Assembly (NCBI RefSeq): GCF_900169565.1
Contig: NZ_LT828648.1
Location: 3,260,501 to 3,324,500, forward strand
Length of the DNA stretch: 64,000 nt
Reading direction: 5' to 3'
Source: Nitrospira japonica
Lineage (GTDB): Bacteria > Nitrospirota > Nitrospiria > Nitrospirales > Nitrospiraceae
Made by a program: the position numbers and the translations under genes. The notes beneath the pieces are model-generated. The model searched no databases, was not told the DNA's origin, and worked only from the letters and a program-made list of their open reading frames with translations. Below are positions 48,960 to 58,100 of the stretch, piece after piece; the first letter of the stretch is position 1, and each line of letters starts with the position of its first letter.

Positions 48960-50540
48960 TTAATCTGGAACGAATCGTCTCAGTTCAGGTTCGATCGCCA
49001 TGGCAAATTCCATGACCCTTCGATCCGCCGACGCTTCCGTTTCTCCTGAACCGATCAGCGAAGCAATCCTCACCAGGGCCCCATCGGTCCGGTCCATCGT
49101 CATCGCATCCCACAGAAGATAAAACTTCACGAGATACTCGCTGGCCAGGGCGCGATTGCGCTGCTTGAACCAATACAGCACCACCTGACGCTGATCTTCC
49201 TTCTGGATGAGGACGCGGTTGGCGACGATGGCCGAGCTGGAGCGGACCGAAGACGGAACGGTCACACGTTCAAAGGACGATATTTCCCAGCCGCCCCCCG
49301 GCAGACAGCTCTGGGGCGAGTGCGCGGACTGTCCCTTCTTTTGAGACCGATAATAGGCGCTGTAGAAGTTGACGGGGCTGCCGCCGGAGGCGCGGTAGTC
49401 AGCCAACACGTAGTCGTCGAAACGAAGAAGGTCGATGAACTGTTTTTCGAGATGAAGCGACGTGCCTTTCCAGCCCTGCAGGACCATCGGGAAATCCACG
49501 AATTGAGCCCGCGCGGGAGGACGCTCTTCCCGTTGATCGATCGCCGCCGATGCCATGGCAAAGGGCACGAGCAAGGCCACGCTATAGAGATAGACCGGTC
49601 CGGGAAAGGACGGCCGCAAGACCGCGGAGGAACGGACTGGTATGTCCGTCCGCGCTCCGCGATCGGACATGGCCAGATTCGCCGAGGAAAGAACGCGACG
49701 CGCGGAGACTCCCTTGGAGGGAATCTTGGAAAGGATCAACATCTCGAGCAGCAGCACTCCCAAGCTGCTCATGAACAACACCCAGCCCTCGAACAGATGG
49801 TAAAAGCCTTCCGCAGCGCCTTGGCCGTACAGTTCTACCAGGATGCCGATGACTCCGATTCGAAATCCGTTGATCAGAATCGAGATGGGGATCGCGGATA
49901 CGACCAACACGACCCGCTTCCATGTTTTGTCCTGATACAAGTACGCGCATAGCAGAGCCAGCGCCGTCAGAGGGAACAGGTATCGGATCCCGCTGCAAGC
50001 CTCGATGACTTGCAATTGGACGGAACCGAGATCGATGACGTTTCCTTCACGAAATGCGAGGACTCCTACAAGTTGAAGAAACCCGACTCCCAAAGCGGAC
50101 GACCATAACTGCAATTGGCTCGCGAGGCCCGCGTAGATGAACGTCGGCAAAGGAATCGCCGCAAGGAGATAGCCCAGGGGAAAGGCGATGACCCTCGTTC
50201 TCGGAATTCCGATCAACGAGACCGTCAACCCCACGATGACCATCCAGAGCGACACGTGAAGAATGAAAAATACGGTGGTAAGCTCCCCCACCCAATACAG
50301 CAGCAAACCCGCCGTGATGATGACGACTCCCCACACAGACTTTTCAACCCTGACCTCCGCGATGCGATGGCGCAGCCGCCAGATCAAGACCAGCGAGACA
50401 AACGGAATGAAGAGGCCGAATCCGTAATCTTCGCTTCCCCACCACAGACGAAGAAGAAACTCCAGGCTGTCCGCATACATGTATCCCAGCAGGCCCACGG
50501 CCGCGACCGCGCTCATGATAAGTGACAGGCTGGTGTTCAT
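48960..50540 (-). CDS. xrtD: Exosortase (XrtD type) fused to an EpsI domain
   Basis: Membrane transpeptidase expected to cleave and process the VPLPA-CTERM protein encoded just upstream. Residues 1-280 carry about eight membrane helices and the catalytic triad Cys182 (EACSGIRYL), Arg227 (NGFRIGV) and His248 (FYHLFEGWV). Residues ~300-526 are an EpsI (DUF3485) domain with FPMVLQGWKG and QSCLPGGGWEI. The fusion is the form I associate with the VPLPA-CTERM-specific exosortase XrtD, which agrees with the neighbouring substrate. A 10-bp inverted repeat lies in its leader. Confidence 0.92.
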   Translation of the reverse strand: MNTSLSLIMSAVAAVGLLGYMYADSLEFLLRLWWGSEDYGFGLFIPFVSLVLIWRLRHRIAEVRVEKSVWGVVIITAGLLLYWVGELTTVFFILHVSLWMVIVGLTVSLIGIPRTRVIAFPLGYLLAAIPLPTFIYAGLASQLQLWSSALGVGFLQLVGVLAFREGNVIDLGSVQLQVIEACSGIRYLFPLTALALLCAYLYQDKTWKRVVLVVSAIPISILINGFRIGVIGILVELYGQGAAEGFYHLFEGWVLFMSSLGVLLLEMLILSKIPSKGVSARRVLSSANLAMSDRGARTDIPVRSSAVLRPSFPGPVYLYSVALLVPFAMASAAIDQREERPPARAQFVDFPMVLQGWKGTSLHLEKQFIDLLRFDDYVLADYRASGGSPVNFYSAYYRSQKKGQSAHSPQSCLPGGGWEISSFERVTVPSSVRSSSAIVANRVLIQKEDQRQVVLYWFKQRNRALASEYLVKFYLLWDAMTMDRTDGALVRIASLIGSGETEASADRRVMEFAMAIEPELRRFVPD

Positions 50541-50665
50541 GGGTGGTACGCAAAAGTCGAGTGTCTTAAGAAACGTGTCACGAGGCCGTGCTTACGGGAG
50601 AAGGATATAGTCGATGATCGGACAAGGTCGACGGCCGAAGGTCCGGACACGTCGAATCCTCTACC

Positions 50666-50699
50666 CTGCATCCTCCGTCGATCGGCCGAGAGGATGCAG
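50666..50699. repeat. Perfect 10-bp inverted repeat in the xrtD leader
   Basis: CTGCATCCTC (50666-50675) and GAGGATGCAG (50690-50699) are exact reverse complements with a 14-nt spacer. They lie 126-159 nt upstream of the xrtD ATG and about 45 nt after the VPLPA gene terminator. No T-run follows, so an operator or a leader hairpin is more likely than a terminator. Confidence 0.7.
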
Positions 50700-50743
50700 C
50701 ATTTGATCCATGGTCGTGCCACGCCGTTTGTCGGCCTATTCAT

Positions 50744-50783
50744 AAGAAAGGGCTTGGCACCCCTGATGGGGAGCCAAGCCCTC
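50744..50783 (-). terminator. Terminator after the VPLPA-CTERM gene
   Basis: GGGCTTGGC (50750-50758) pairs with GCCAAGCCC (50773-50781) around a 14-nt loop, which can itself pair (CCCC/GGGG). On the minus strand it is followed by TTTCTTAT. It lies ~20 nt after the stop, so the substrate gene can be transcribed separately from xrtD. Confidence 0.85.
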
Positions 50784-50803
50784 GCGTGTTGGCGACGCAA
50801 CGG

Positions 50804-51469
50804 TTACGCTTGCGTTCCCTTGAAGCTTCGCAATCCTCCCGCACCCAAGCCTACCAGAGAGATCAGACCGGCGCCAAAAAGGATCATCGCCGCCGGCAAT
50901 GGGACGGCGGTGAGACTGCTCAAAGAGCCCTGGATCCTGACCAAGTTTCCGTCGGCATTTTCAAAAATCAGCCGCCACCTGCTGCCGGTGAGAGAGGACA
51001 AGCTGGGCGGATTCTGCATGTCCGTGTTTGCAAAGAGACTGCCTTCACGGTCCAAGTTGAGGTCGAACCGCATAGGAGAATACCCGTTGATCGGAAGACC
51101 GGTCGCCGCCGTCACAAGCCTCCACCTGTCTCCGAACGTCCCACCAAGATCAATCCCCTTGGCCACTTGAACGGTATTGGCACCAGCCATGTAGTTCGAC
51201 GTGTATCCGCCGATCGCCAACGTCATGTTGGTGACCACGCCGGGGTAATTTCCGCCGGTGGCCGGACTATTGTCGAACTGGAATGTTCCGGAAACCGGAG
51301 ACATCAGATTCACCGTCGGCATCAGTCCACCGTTGACTTGACTGACTCCGCCGGTGAACGAATAGGTGACGAGGGCCGCATCCGCACCCGTCCACGGACC
51401 GACAAGCGACAACAGCAGGATCACCGAAAACATGATCCGCTTCATCGCCGATTGCTGAGTCATTCTCAT
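50804..51469 (-). CDS. VPLPA-CTERM sorted extracellular protein
   Basis: 221-residue secreted protein. An N-terminal signal peptide (residues 1-31, FSVILLLSLVGPWTGADA) precedes a beta-rich body with TYSFTGGVSQVNGG and GTFQFDNSPATGGNY, typical of PEP-CTERM family exoproteins. The sorting tail is VPLPA at 189-193, a hydrophobic helix (AMILFGAGLISLVGLGAGG) and a basic end LRSFKG. GGAGAAG before ATG 51469 fixes the start. It is expected to be cleaved by the XrtD encoded next and released or bound to the exopolysaccharide. Its promoter looks sigma-54 dependent. Confidence 0.93.
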   Translation of the reverse strand: MRMTQQSAMKRIMFSVILLLSLVGPWTGADAALVTYSFTGGVSQVNGGLMPTVNLMSPVSGTFQFDNSPATGGNYPGVVTNMTLAIGGYTSNYMAGANTVQVAKGIDLGGTFGDRWRLVTAATGLPINGYSPMRFDLNLDREGSLFANTDMQNPPSLSSLTGSRWRLIFENADGNLVRIQGSLSSLTAVPLPAAMILFGAGLISLVGLGAGGLRSFKGTQA

Positions 51470-51515
51470 GACACTTCTCCTTCGTAAAAGTGGTACAACG
51501 TGACGCACGCTGTAC

Positions 51516-51533
51516 CTCAGCAAGAGCCAGACC
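51516..51533 (-). promoter_or_regulatory. Sigma-54 (-24/-12) promoter of the VPLPA-CTERM gene
   Basis: The minus strand reads GGTCTGGCTCTTGCTGAG: GG at 51533-51532, exactly 10 nt, then GC at 51521-51520, with TTGCT as the -12 block. Predicted start of transcription is near 51508, giving a ~40-nt leader. An almost identical site is found at 63478-63495. The rest of 51534-51773 shows no gene. Confidence 0.75.
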
Positions 51534-51773
51534 TGAGACGCGCACGACTATCTCGTTGAAAATTCGAACTGGGAATAATTGTCCTGTCTCATGAGTGTCT
51601 GGACTAGCCTACGAGTGCAGTTCAATTCTGAATCGATACAAGACGGCGATACATGCAAGCACATGACACACGGTGGAACACACGTCGTCATCATGATGCG
51701 CATAGCGTCCGAATGCACCTATTCAAATGTACCTATCGAGCGTAGGCCGATCGGGACCCGTTCGGGAAAATAC

Positions 51774-52532
51774 TCAGGCGGCGAAGAGATGATGACGCAG
51801 GGCCAACCAGATAAATTTCGGAGCGGAGACAACATTACGTTTCCACATGCGGCGGGGTTCCAGCATGAACCGATACATCCATTCGAATCCCATCCGGCAC
51901 ACCCAAGAGGGCGCGCGTTGGTACGTTCCGGCATAAAAGTCAAAGACCGCGCCAATGGACCCGATAACCGGCACCCGGAGTTGCCGCCTGTTTCGCTCGA
52001 CCCATTTTTCCTGCTTCGGCGCGGTCATCCCGACCCATAGCACGTCCGGCCGAGCCTCGTTAATGTGACGGATCATCTTGCTGTTTTCGGCTTCATCCCA
52101 TTCGCCGAATGGCGGAGAGAGCACCCCGCAGAGCGTCAGAGATGGAAACTCCATGACGAACCTGGCGGCGATCAAATCAAGTACCCGCTGTGAAGAGCCG
52201 AAAAAAAAGACCCGCCCTGCCCCGCGGGCTTGGAGGGCGTTTAACACGGCGGCGAAATAATCCAATCCGGCAATTCTGGGACCGATCTGGAGACCGGTGA
52301 CGCGTGCCATCAACGATACCCCGACTCCGTCCGCCACGACGAACTCCGCTTGAACCAACGCCCGCTGAAAATCAGGATCATCGTGGGCCACCACCAGGGA
52401 GTGAGGATTTGCGCAGGCGAAAATCCGTTGCGATACGGACCCGTCGATCGCTTGCACGGATTCTTCGGTCAGCGCGGGGAGCGCTTTCCGATCGATGGGA
52501 ACCCCCAGCAATACTCCGGCTTCTCGATTCAT
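51774..52532 (-). CDS. WecG/TagA/CpsF-family glycosyltransferase (GT26)
   Basis: Adds the second sugar to the lipid-linked primer in surface glycan synthesis. Family segments are FACANPHSLVVAHDDPDF, VVADGVGVSLMARVTG, FFFGSSQRVLDLI, and DVLWVGMTAPKQEKWVERNR, with GSIGAVFDFYAGTYQRAP near the end. No signal or membrane anchor, but the C-terminal amphipathic region is expected to touch the membrane. Overlaps the preceding GT4 stop by 4 nt; last gene of the repeat-unit block. Confidence 0.94.
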   Translation of the reverse strand: MNREAGVLLGVPIDRKALPALTEESVQAIDGSVSQRIFACANPHSLVVAHDDPDFQRALVQAEFVVADGVGVSLMARVTGLQIGPRIAGLDYFAAVLNALQARGAGRVFFFGSSQRVLDLIAARFVMEFPSLTLCGVLSPPFGEWDEAENSKMIRHINEARPDVLWVGMTAPKQEKWVERNRRQLRVPVIGSIGAVFDFYAGTYQRAPSWVCRMGFEWMYRFMLEPRRMWKRNVVSAPKFIWLALRHHLFAA

Positions 52533-53731
52533 GACGCCTTCCTTGAGAGTTGAGTGTGCTCCCCCATCGCCGCCTCATAGACCGCTATCAGCATTTCGAA
52601 GTTCCGTTCTGCCGAAAACTTCGATTCATAGGCATGGCGTGCTCCCTGACGGAGCGTGGCACGATGGGAATGATCATGCCAAAGCGCCTGCACTTTCGCT
52701 GCCAGATCGGCTGCATTTCCTGCTTCAAATCGTGTTCCTGTGACGCCCTCCTCGACAATTTCCTCCAAACTTCCAATACGGGACGCAATGATCGGTGTCC
52801 CAAGAGCGTAGGCATCGGCAATCACCATGGGAAAGCCTTCGTACCATTCTGACGGCACGATCTGAAATGCCGCGCGACTGACCGTATCGATGACGGTTCG
52901 CCGGTTGCAAAAACCGAGAAATTGGATCGGCAAATTCTCTCGCGAGACATATTCCTCCAAGGACTTTCGCAAGGGACCGTCTCCGAGAACTCTCAATGGT
53001 ACGCCCTGCACCGTCTTCCAGGCAGACAGGAGCGTATGAACGCCCTTCTCTTGGCTCAACCGGCCGACGTAGACGGCAAATCCTCCTTGGCCGTCACCCG
53101 GAACATGGATGTCCGAGACAAAGTTCGGCTTGATTGCGACTCGCTCTCGCGGCAAGCCGCCGGCGATCAGACGTCCGGCAGCGAACTCCGTGAGCGCAAT
53201 GTAGCGATTCACGAGCGACCCGTACGTGTCTCGCCATCGATTGAAAAGCAACATCCAGACCAGGGCGCCCGTGGCGGGCAGCGATCCTCTGTAACATCGG
53301 TGACGCAGCGCAGAGAAGAGGCCGCCGCCTATACACTTTTCACAGGGAGTTCCGTTGCGAAGCAGAAGTCCCCCGGGACAGATCAACCGGAAATTGTGAA
53401 GGGTTTGCACGACAGGCACACCGTTGTCCCGGCAAGCGGCATAGGCGCTCGGGGAAATGATGGGGAACGTATTATGGAAATGGACGACATCCGGTCGGCT
53501 CTTGCGCAGAACCCATTCGAGGTCTTGATAGCTCCGGTCCGACCAGGCTGTTTCATGAGCCACTCTCAGCCTGCCGGCCAGACTGGAATCGTCGATGTCG
53601 TCGTTGAAGCGCTCGAAAATGGTCACGTCGATTCCATGTCGTCTCAGCAACGTCACCTCATTCTGGAACACTTGATCTTCGCCGCTTGGCGCACTCGACC
53701 GGTAGTGGTTATGCGCGACCAACACTTTCAT
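52529..53731 (-). CDS. GT4-family glycosyltransferase
   Basis: GT-B fold retaining transferase of the exopolysaccharide pathway. N-terminal domain starts KVLVAHNHYRSSAPSGEDQV, then HFHNTFPIISPSAY and PVVQTLHNFRLICPGG. The donor-site half shows YVGRLSQEKGVHTLL and the E-x7-E type region SEWYEGFPMVIADAYALGTPII. Cytoplasmic. Four-base overlaps on both sides show tight coupling with the polymerase-like gene and the GT26 gene. Sugar specificity cannot be read. Confidence 0.93.
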   Translation of the reverse strand: MKVLVAHNHYRSSAPSGEDQVFQNEVTLLRRHGIDVTIFERFNDDIDDSSLAGRLRVAHETAWSDRSYQDLEWVLRKSRPDVVHFHNTFPIISPSAYAACRDNGVPVVQTLHNFRLICPGGLLLRNGTPCEKCIGGGLFSALRHRCYRGSLPATGALVWMLLFNRWRDTYGSLVNRYIALTEFAAGRLIAGGLPRERVAIKPNFVSDIHVPGDGQGGFAVYVGRLSQEKGVHTLLSAWKTVQGVPLRVLGDGPLRKSLEEYVSRENLPIQFLGFCNRRTVIDTVSRAAFQIVPSEWYEGFPMVIADAYALGTPIIASRIGSLEEIVEEGVTGTRFEAGNAADLAAKVQALWHDHSHRATLRQGARHAYESKFSAERNFEMLIAVYEAAMGEHTQLSRKAS

Positions 53732-55107
53732 GATTTCTCACCTATTGGATATAGCGTGTCGGCTGAAACCTGCACCATTTGGCTGGCGATACGTTTGGCC
53801 GTGGCGGCGCAGACCGTGATGGCGAGAAAGATCAGGAGGTTCGGATGCAAGACCTGAAATGTCGGACCGGTGAGACTTCTGATGCCCAGCAGCAGCAGCG
53901 CGCTCATCAATAGCAGCCAGGTCGGTCTCCACCATTGGCTGTCTTGGTGACCGAGTATCGAAGGACGGCACGCATACAGCGAGAAGCACGAGCAAATGAG
54001 CGCCGCCATCAATAGGCCGAGTCCGATCACACCGAGATCCACCAAGACCTCCAGATATGTGTTATCCACCGACGACACGTTCGCCAGCGCATCGATCGAG
54101 AGAGACCGGTGTCCGGCATAGTAGCCGTGGCCGACGAGCGGCGACGTGGTGAACGCACGCCAAATTTCAGGCCAGAACTCCGTCCGTCCGGACATGCTGA
54201 CGAATACGGCCTTGGATTGACCGCGCAGGACGTACGCCTCGACATAGGTATAGGCTGCCAGGGCGACCAGACCGGCCGCCGAGATCATCATCAGCCCCAA
54301 CACACGCTTCTTTCCAAACCAAAAGATCGCGACTGCTGCAAGCAGAAACCCAAGGAGCGACGTACGGCTGTGACCCAGATAGATCGTCAGCGCCCCCAGG
54401 CCCAACAGACATAGGGAACTCAGCACGCCGATGCCTCGCCCGTAGAGAAACGCCACCAGCCCGCCGACGCCGACCATGGCGCCGAATTGAGTCAGGGAAT
54501 TCGGGTTAATTCTGGGGAATTGCCCCCAGTACTCATACGCCTGACTGCCTCGGCCAAACGTTTGTCTGACAAATGCGAGCTTCGGCTGTAGTACGCCTCC
54601 GACCAGAGCCGTGAGCACCAGAAACAAGAGAATCAACCACAACACCTGCAGGGCGCCGTCAATATCATCAAACGTGTTGAGGCTGACCGCGATGGCAAGG
54701 AACACCGACGCTGCCGCGAAGACCTCGAATCCTTTCCACAAGCTCAGCAACGGATTCACAGAATAGATGTACGAGCTCATGGCGAACAGGGAGAAAAAGA
54801 ACATCATGGTCAGTGCGGCACAGCATCGAGAAAATGGAAACCCGCGGACGCTGAAAATCACCCACGAGACGAGACAGAGGACGATCAGGAGGCAGATCCG
54901 GATCACACGGCTCTCGTCGATCGCGTCAACCGAAAGAGTCGCTTGACTCTGCGCAGTGAGCAATACGGATGTGAAAAGACCGATCAACAGGAGGCTGACC
55001 ACAGGAAGACGTTTGACGGAACACACCCACTCGTTCACCGGATGAAACACGGCCAATGAACCGACCATGACGAAGGAAATGGCAAAAATTGCAATATTGA
55101 TAAGCAT
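53728..55107 (-). CDS. O-antigen ligase/Wzy-like polymerase
   Basis: Polytopic inner-membrane protein of 459 aa with about 11-12 hydrophobic helices and a large periplasmic loop containing GRTEFWPEIWRAFTTSPLVGHGYYAG, followed by VDNTYLEVLVDLGVIGLGLL, which is the characteristic Wzy_C/RfaL-like loop region. It would polymerise or ligate the flipped repeat units. Its place between glycosyltransferases and near a flippase gene favours polymerase. It begins 27 nt after the large fusion gene. Confidence 0.88.
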   Translation of the reverse strand: MLINIAIFAISFVMVGSLAVFHPVNEWVCSVKRLPVVSLLLIGLFTSVLLTAQSQATLSVDAIDESRVIRICLLIVLCLVSWVIFSVRGFPFSRCCAALTMMFFFSLFAMSSYIYSVNPLLSLWKGFEVFAAASVFLAIAVSLNTFDDIDGALQVLWLILLFLVLTALVGGVLQPKLAFVRQTFGRGSQAYEYWGQFPRINPNSLTQFGAMVGVGGLVAFLYGRGIGVLSSLCLLGLGALTIYLGHSRTSLLGFLLAAVAIFWFGKKRVLGLMMISAAGLVALAAYTYVEAYVLRGQSKAVFVSMSGRTEFWPEIWRAFTTSPLVGHGYYAGHRSLSIDALANVSSVDNTYLEVLVDLGVIGLGLLMAALICSCFSLYACRPSILGHQDSQWWRPTWLLLMSALLLLGIRSLTGPTFQVLHPNLLIFLAITVCAATAKRIASQMVQVSADTLYPIGEKS

Positions 55108-55134
55108 TGGATGACGTGCAGGGGCTTGGTTGCG

Positions 55135-58100
55135 CTATGAAGAGCCTGTGGTGTCCTTGCGCAGACGATCCCGGATTACTTGAATAAGCCTCTGTCGCAC
55201 ATCTCGGGGCGATTCAAGTTCGACGCCCCCGGTCTCATCCGCCAGAAGCTTCCGCCGCTGTTCTGCGCCGATGGCAAGGCGGATTCGCTCTACCCCGATC
55301 GCCGTAGCCAAATACCGGCTGTCATCGATCCCTTCCCGAAATCCCTCCCACTGCAGCGTCGGGATGGGATATGACAACGTCGGATAGGTCATGTTATGGG
55401 CTCGCCACTTCGGATCGGCCCAGTCATCCCAACCAAACGATCCTGTCTGGTACGCGTAATCACACGCGCCGTCGAATCCGTCGAGCCAAAGGGAGATGCC
55501 GTACCGTTCCCGATAGGTGAACGGCTTTTCTTCGCCGGCTTGAGGATCTCCGTAGGCCCAGGGCGTGATACCGACCCTCTTGCCGACTTGGGACGTCTTC
55601 ACCGTTCCGCGCGGCAACACCGCAACGTCGAGCAGGCCGCTCAATGCCTCAAGGTTGCCGGAATTGAATGCGACGAAATTCTTGGCGCCCAGCTCATGGG
55701 CGATTTGAAACGCCTGCCGATTCTTCAGAAGTGTTTTCGCATCCTTCTCATCCAGATTGTAGACGTACAGATCGGAAAACCCGAAGGTATGGGCGGCCGC
55801 GAGCACCGCCATGAGCTTCCGCGAATACGATTGCCTGTCGGCAGCTTCCGTCACCTTCCAGTCGACATAGAGCAAGTCCCTTCCCTTGAAATCGGCTGCG
55901 CGCATCCGCTCCAGCGCGATAGACAGACTTCGCAGGTCGCGATCCGTCGCATAGTCGTGATCAATCGCGATATTCGTCAGGCCGTGTGCGCGCATATCGG
56001 AAAACTCGGCCTGGAGCTGCCCGACCGTCTTGGCTCTGGCATCCAATCCCGGCTGCCCCCTGTTCAACCAGGCGAGGTAATACAAGGCATAGTCGATAAC
56101 CGGCTCGGCAAGTCGAACCGGCAGCACGTCAACCGTCAATCTTAGCTGCGTGGCAATCTGATCGTTCCCGCTTCTGAACGTAATCGTGACGTCCCCATCG
56201 TAGCGTCCGCCCGAGGCGTCCGGCGGCACCGTAATGCTGAGCCATACCTGCTGATTGGATCGGGCGGGGACGGTAAAAGGAAGCAGGCGATCGGCATCCT
56301 GCAGCCGGTCCACATTCTTGATCAGGTTGACCTGCTCCTGGTGGTCGACGCGCACAAGATCCGGGTCATGGAGCAGCAGCTCGGGAACCAGGATTTTTCC
56401 GCCTCCATGCTGTCGATGGATCGAGTCACTGGCCTGATACCACGCCTTGACCACTCGAATGTCGATAGCCGCAGGAGGGAGGCCATCCGCTCCCCCCGCC
56501 TTCTTCAGCCCGGTTGTCGCAATGGTGACCAGTTCCAACTCCCGGTCACCGGAACGGATCACGAAGCTGGCCGGTTCCGTTTCTCCACGAGCGGCCGTGA
56601 CCATCAGACTTGTGTCGGGAGACGTATTCGGTACGGGATCGGAATACGGCAGGATGTACCCGTTGCTGATGGGTTCCGTCACCGTTAAGAGTTGATACTG
56701 GCGCGCCCCGACCGACCAGGCCTTGGGCCGAACGTGGGATGCCGTGTTGTCCTGGGTCGCTCCCACTATGGTCCACGTGGCACGGCCGTCGTAAAACTCT
56801 CCCCGATTCCCCTTCACGGTCAGCGGGTGGGATCCGGCCACGTTCTTGTATCGCTGCATCAGCCCGATACTGAGCGCGTCGGCAAGCGGCAATATTGGGA
56901 AGCATAGCAAGATCCCGATAAGAATTCCCAACAACCTGACTCTTCCAAGCGTCGCGGCTCGACGCGGGTCTGTCGCAAGCCGAAGGTCGCTCGAATCTAC
57001 GCTGGGTGGCGCCTGAAGCGCACAAGACCGATACCATTCTTGGATGGTTTTCCACCTGTTATCCCAAAGATAGTGTTCGGCCACGCGCTTTCTGGCCTGC
57101 GCCCTCAGGTGCGAATACACTCTGGCGGTGCGGCATACGTCGTCGAGCGCGGCGGCCAGGTTACGCACCGTATCATCCGGATCCCCGACCGTGATCACAC
57201 GGCCGCACTCGTTGGAAACCATTTCACCTGGTCCCCCATAGCCGAGGCAGACGACCGGAAGCCCATGCGCCAACGCCTCTAGAACAACCATCCCTCCACC
57301 CTCAAAGCTCGGGAAGAGAAACAGATGGGCCTTCTCCATTTCCTTCAGCGCAAGCGCGCGAGGCAGCCAATCGATGAATCGCACGCGATCGCCTATGCCG
57401 AGGGTTCGGGCCAGCTCTTGGAGAGCCGGGCGCTGCGGCCCCTTTCCGACAATCACGAGCACGGCCTTGGGGCGCGAATGAGCAAATTGTGCAAAGGCTC
57501 GCATTGTGAGGTGGAAGCCTTTCAACGGAACAAGACGCCCTATGCTGAGCACGCGAAACTCTTCGGTCGTATCTTTATCGACCTCAGCGCTATCCGGTAT
57601 GGACTCGACGCCGATCGCCGGATGCGCCACGAATTTTCCCCGTCCCAGCAGCGACAAGGGGAACCGGGCGCCGACCGATCGATCGATCCCGACGATGAGC
57701 GAGGCACGCATTGCCGACAGGGCGAAACACGGATCCACCGACCGCATGAAGGACTGGAATGCCCTTCGGAGACGATCGCTTGCCAATGCGTCCCAGCTGA
57801 ATGACAGCCTGGATGGAACCGTCGGATGGCTGCCAATTGGTCCCCACACGAATGGGAGCGGCAAAAAGGCGAGAAAGGTAAACAGCCAATCGTTGACGAA
57901 CGTCACATGATGCGCCAAATCGAAGCGGACGGTTTTACAGAGACGCCGTGCAGCATGCCAGGCTGCGAATTGCCACAGATAATAATAGGTCCTCACTCCC
58001 CGTTGGCCTCTTTTCCAGAAGCTCGCCCAACGAGGCAAATCCACATAGACGAAATGCAACGCAGGATTTGGCAAAGCAGCCAGCGCCTGTTCGATCTTTT

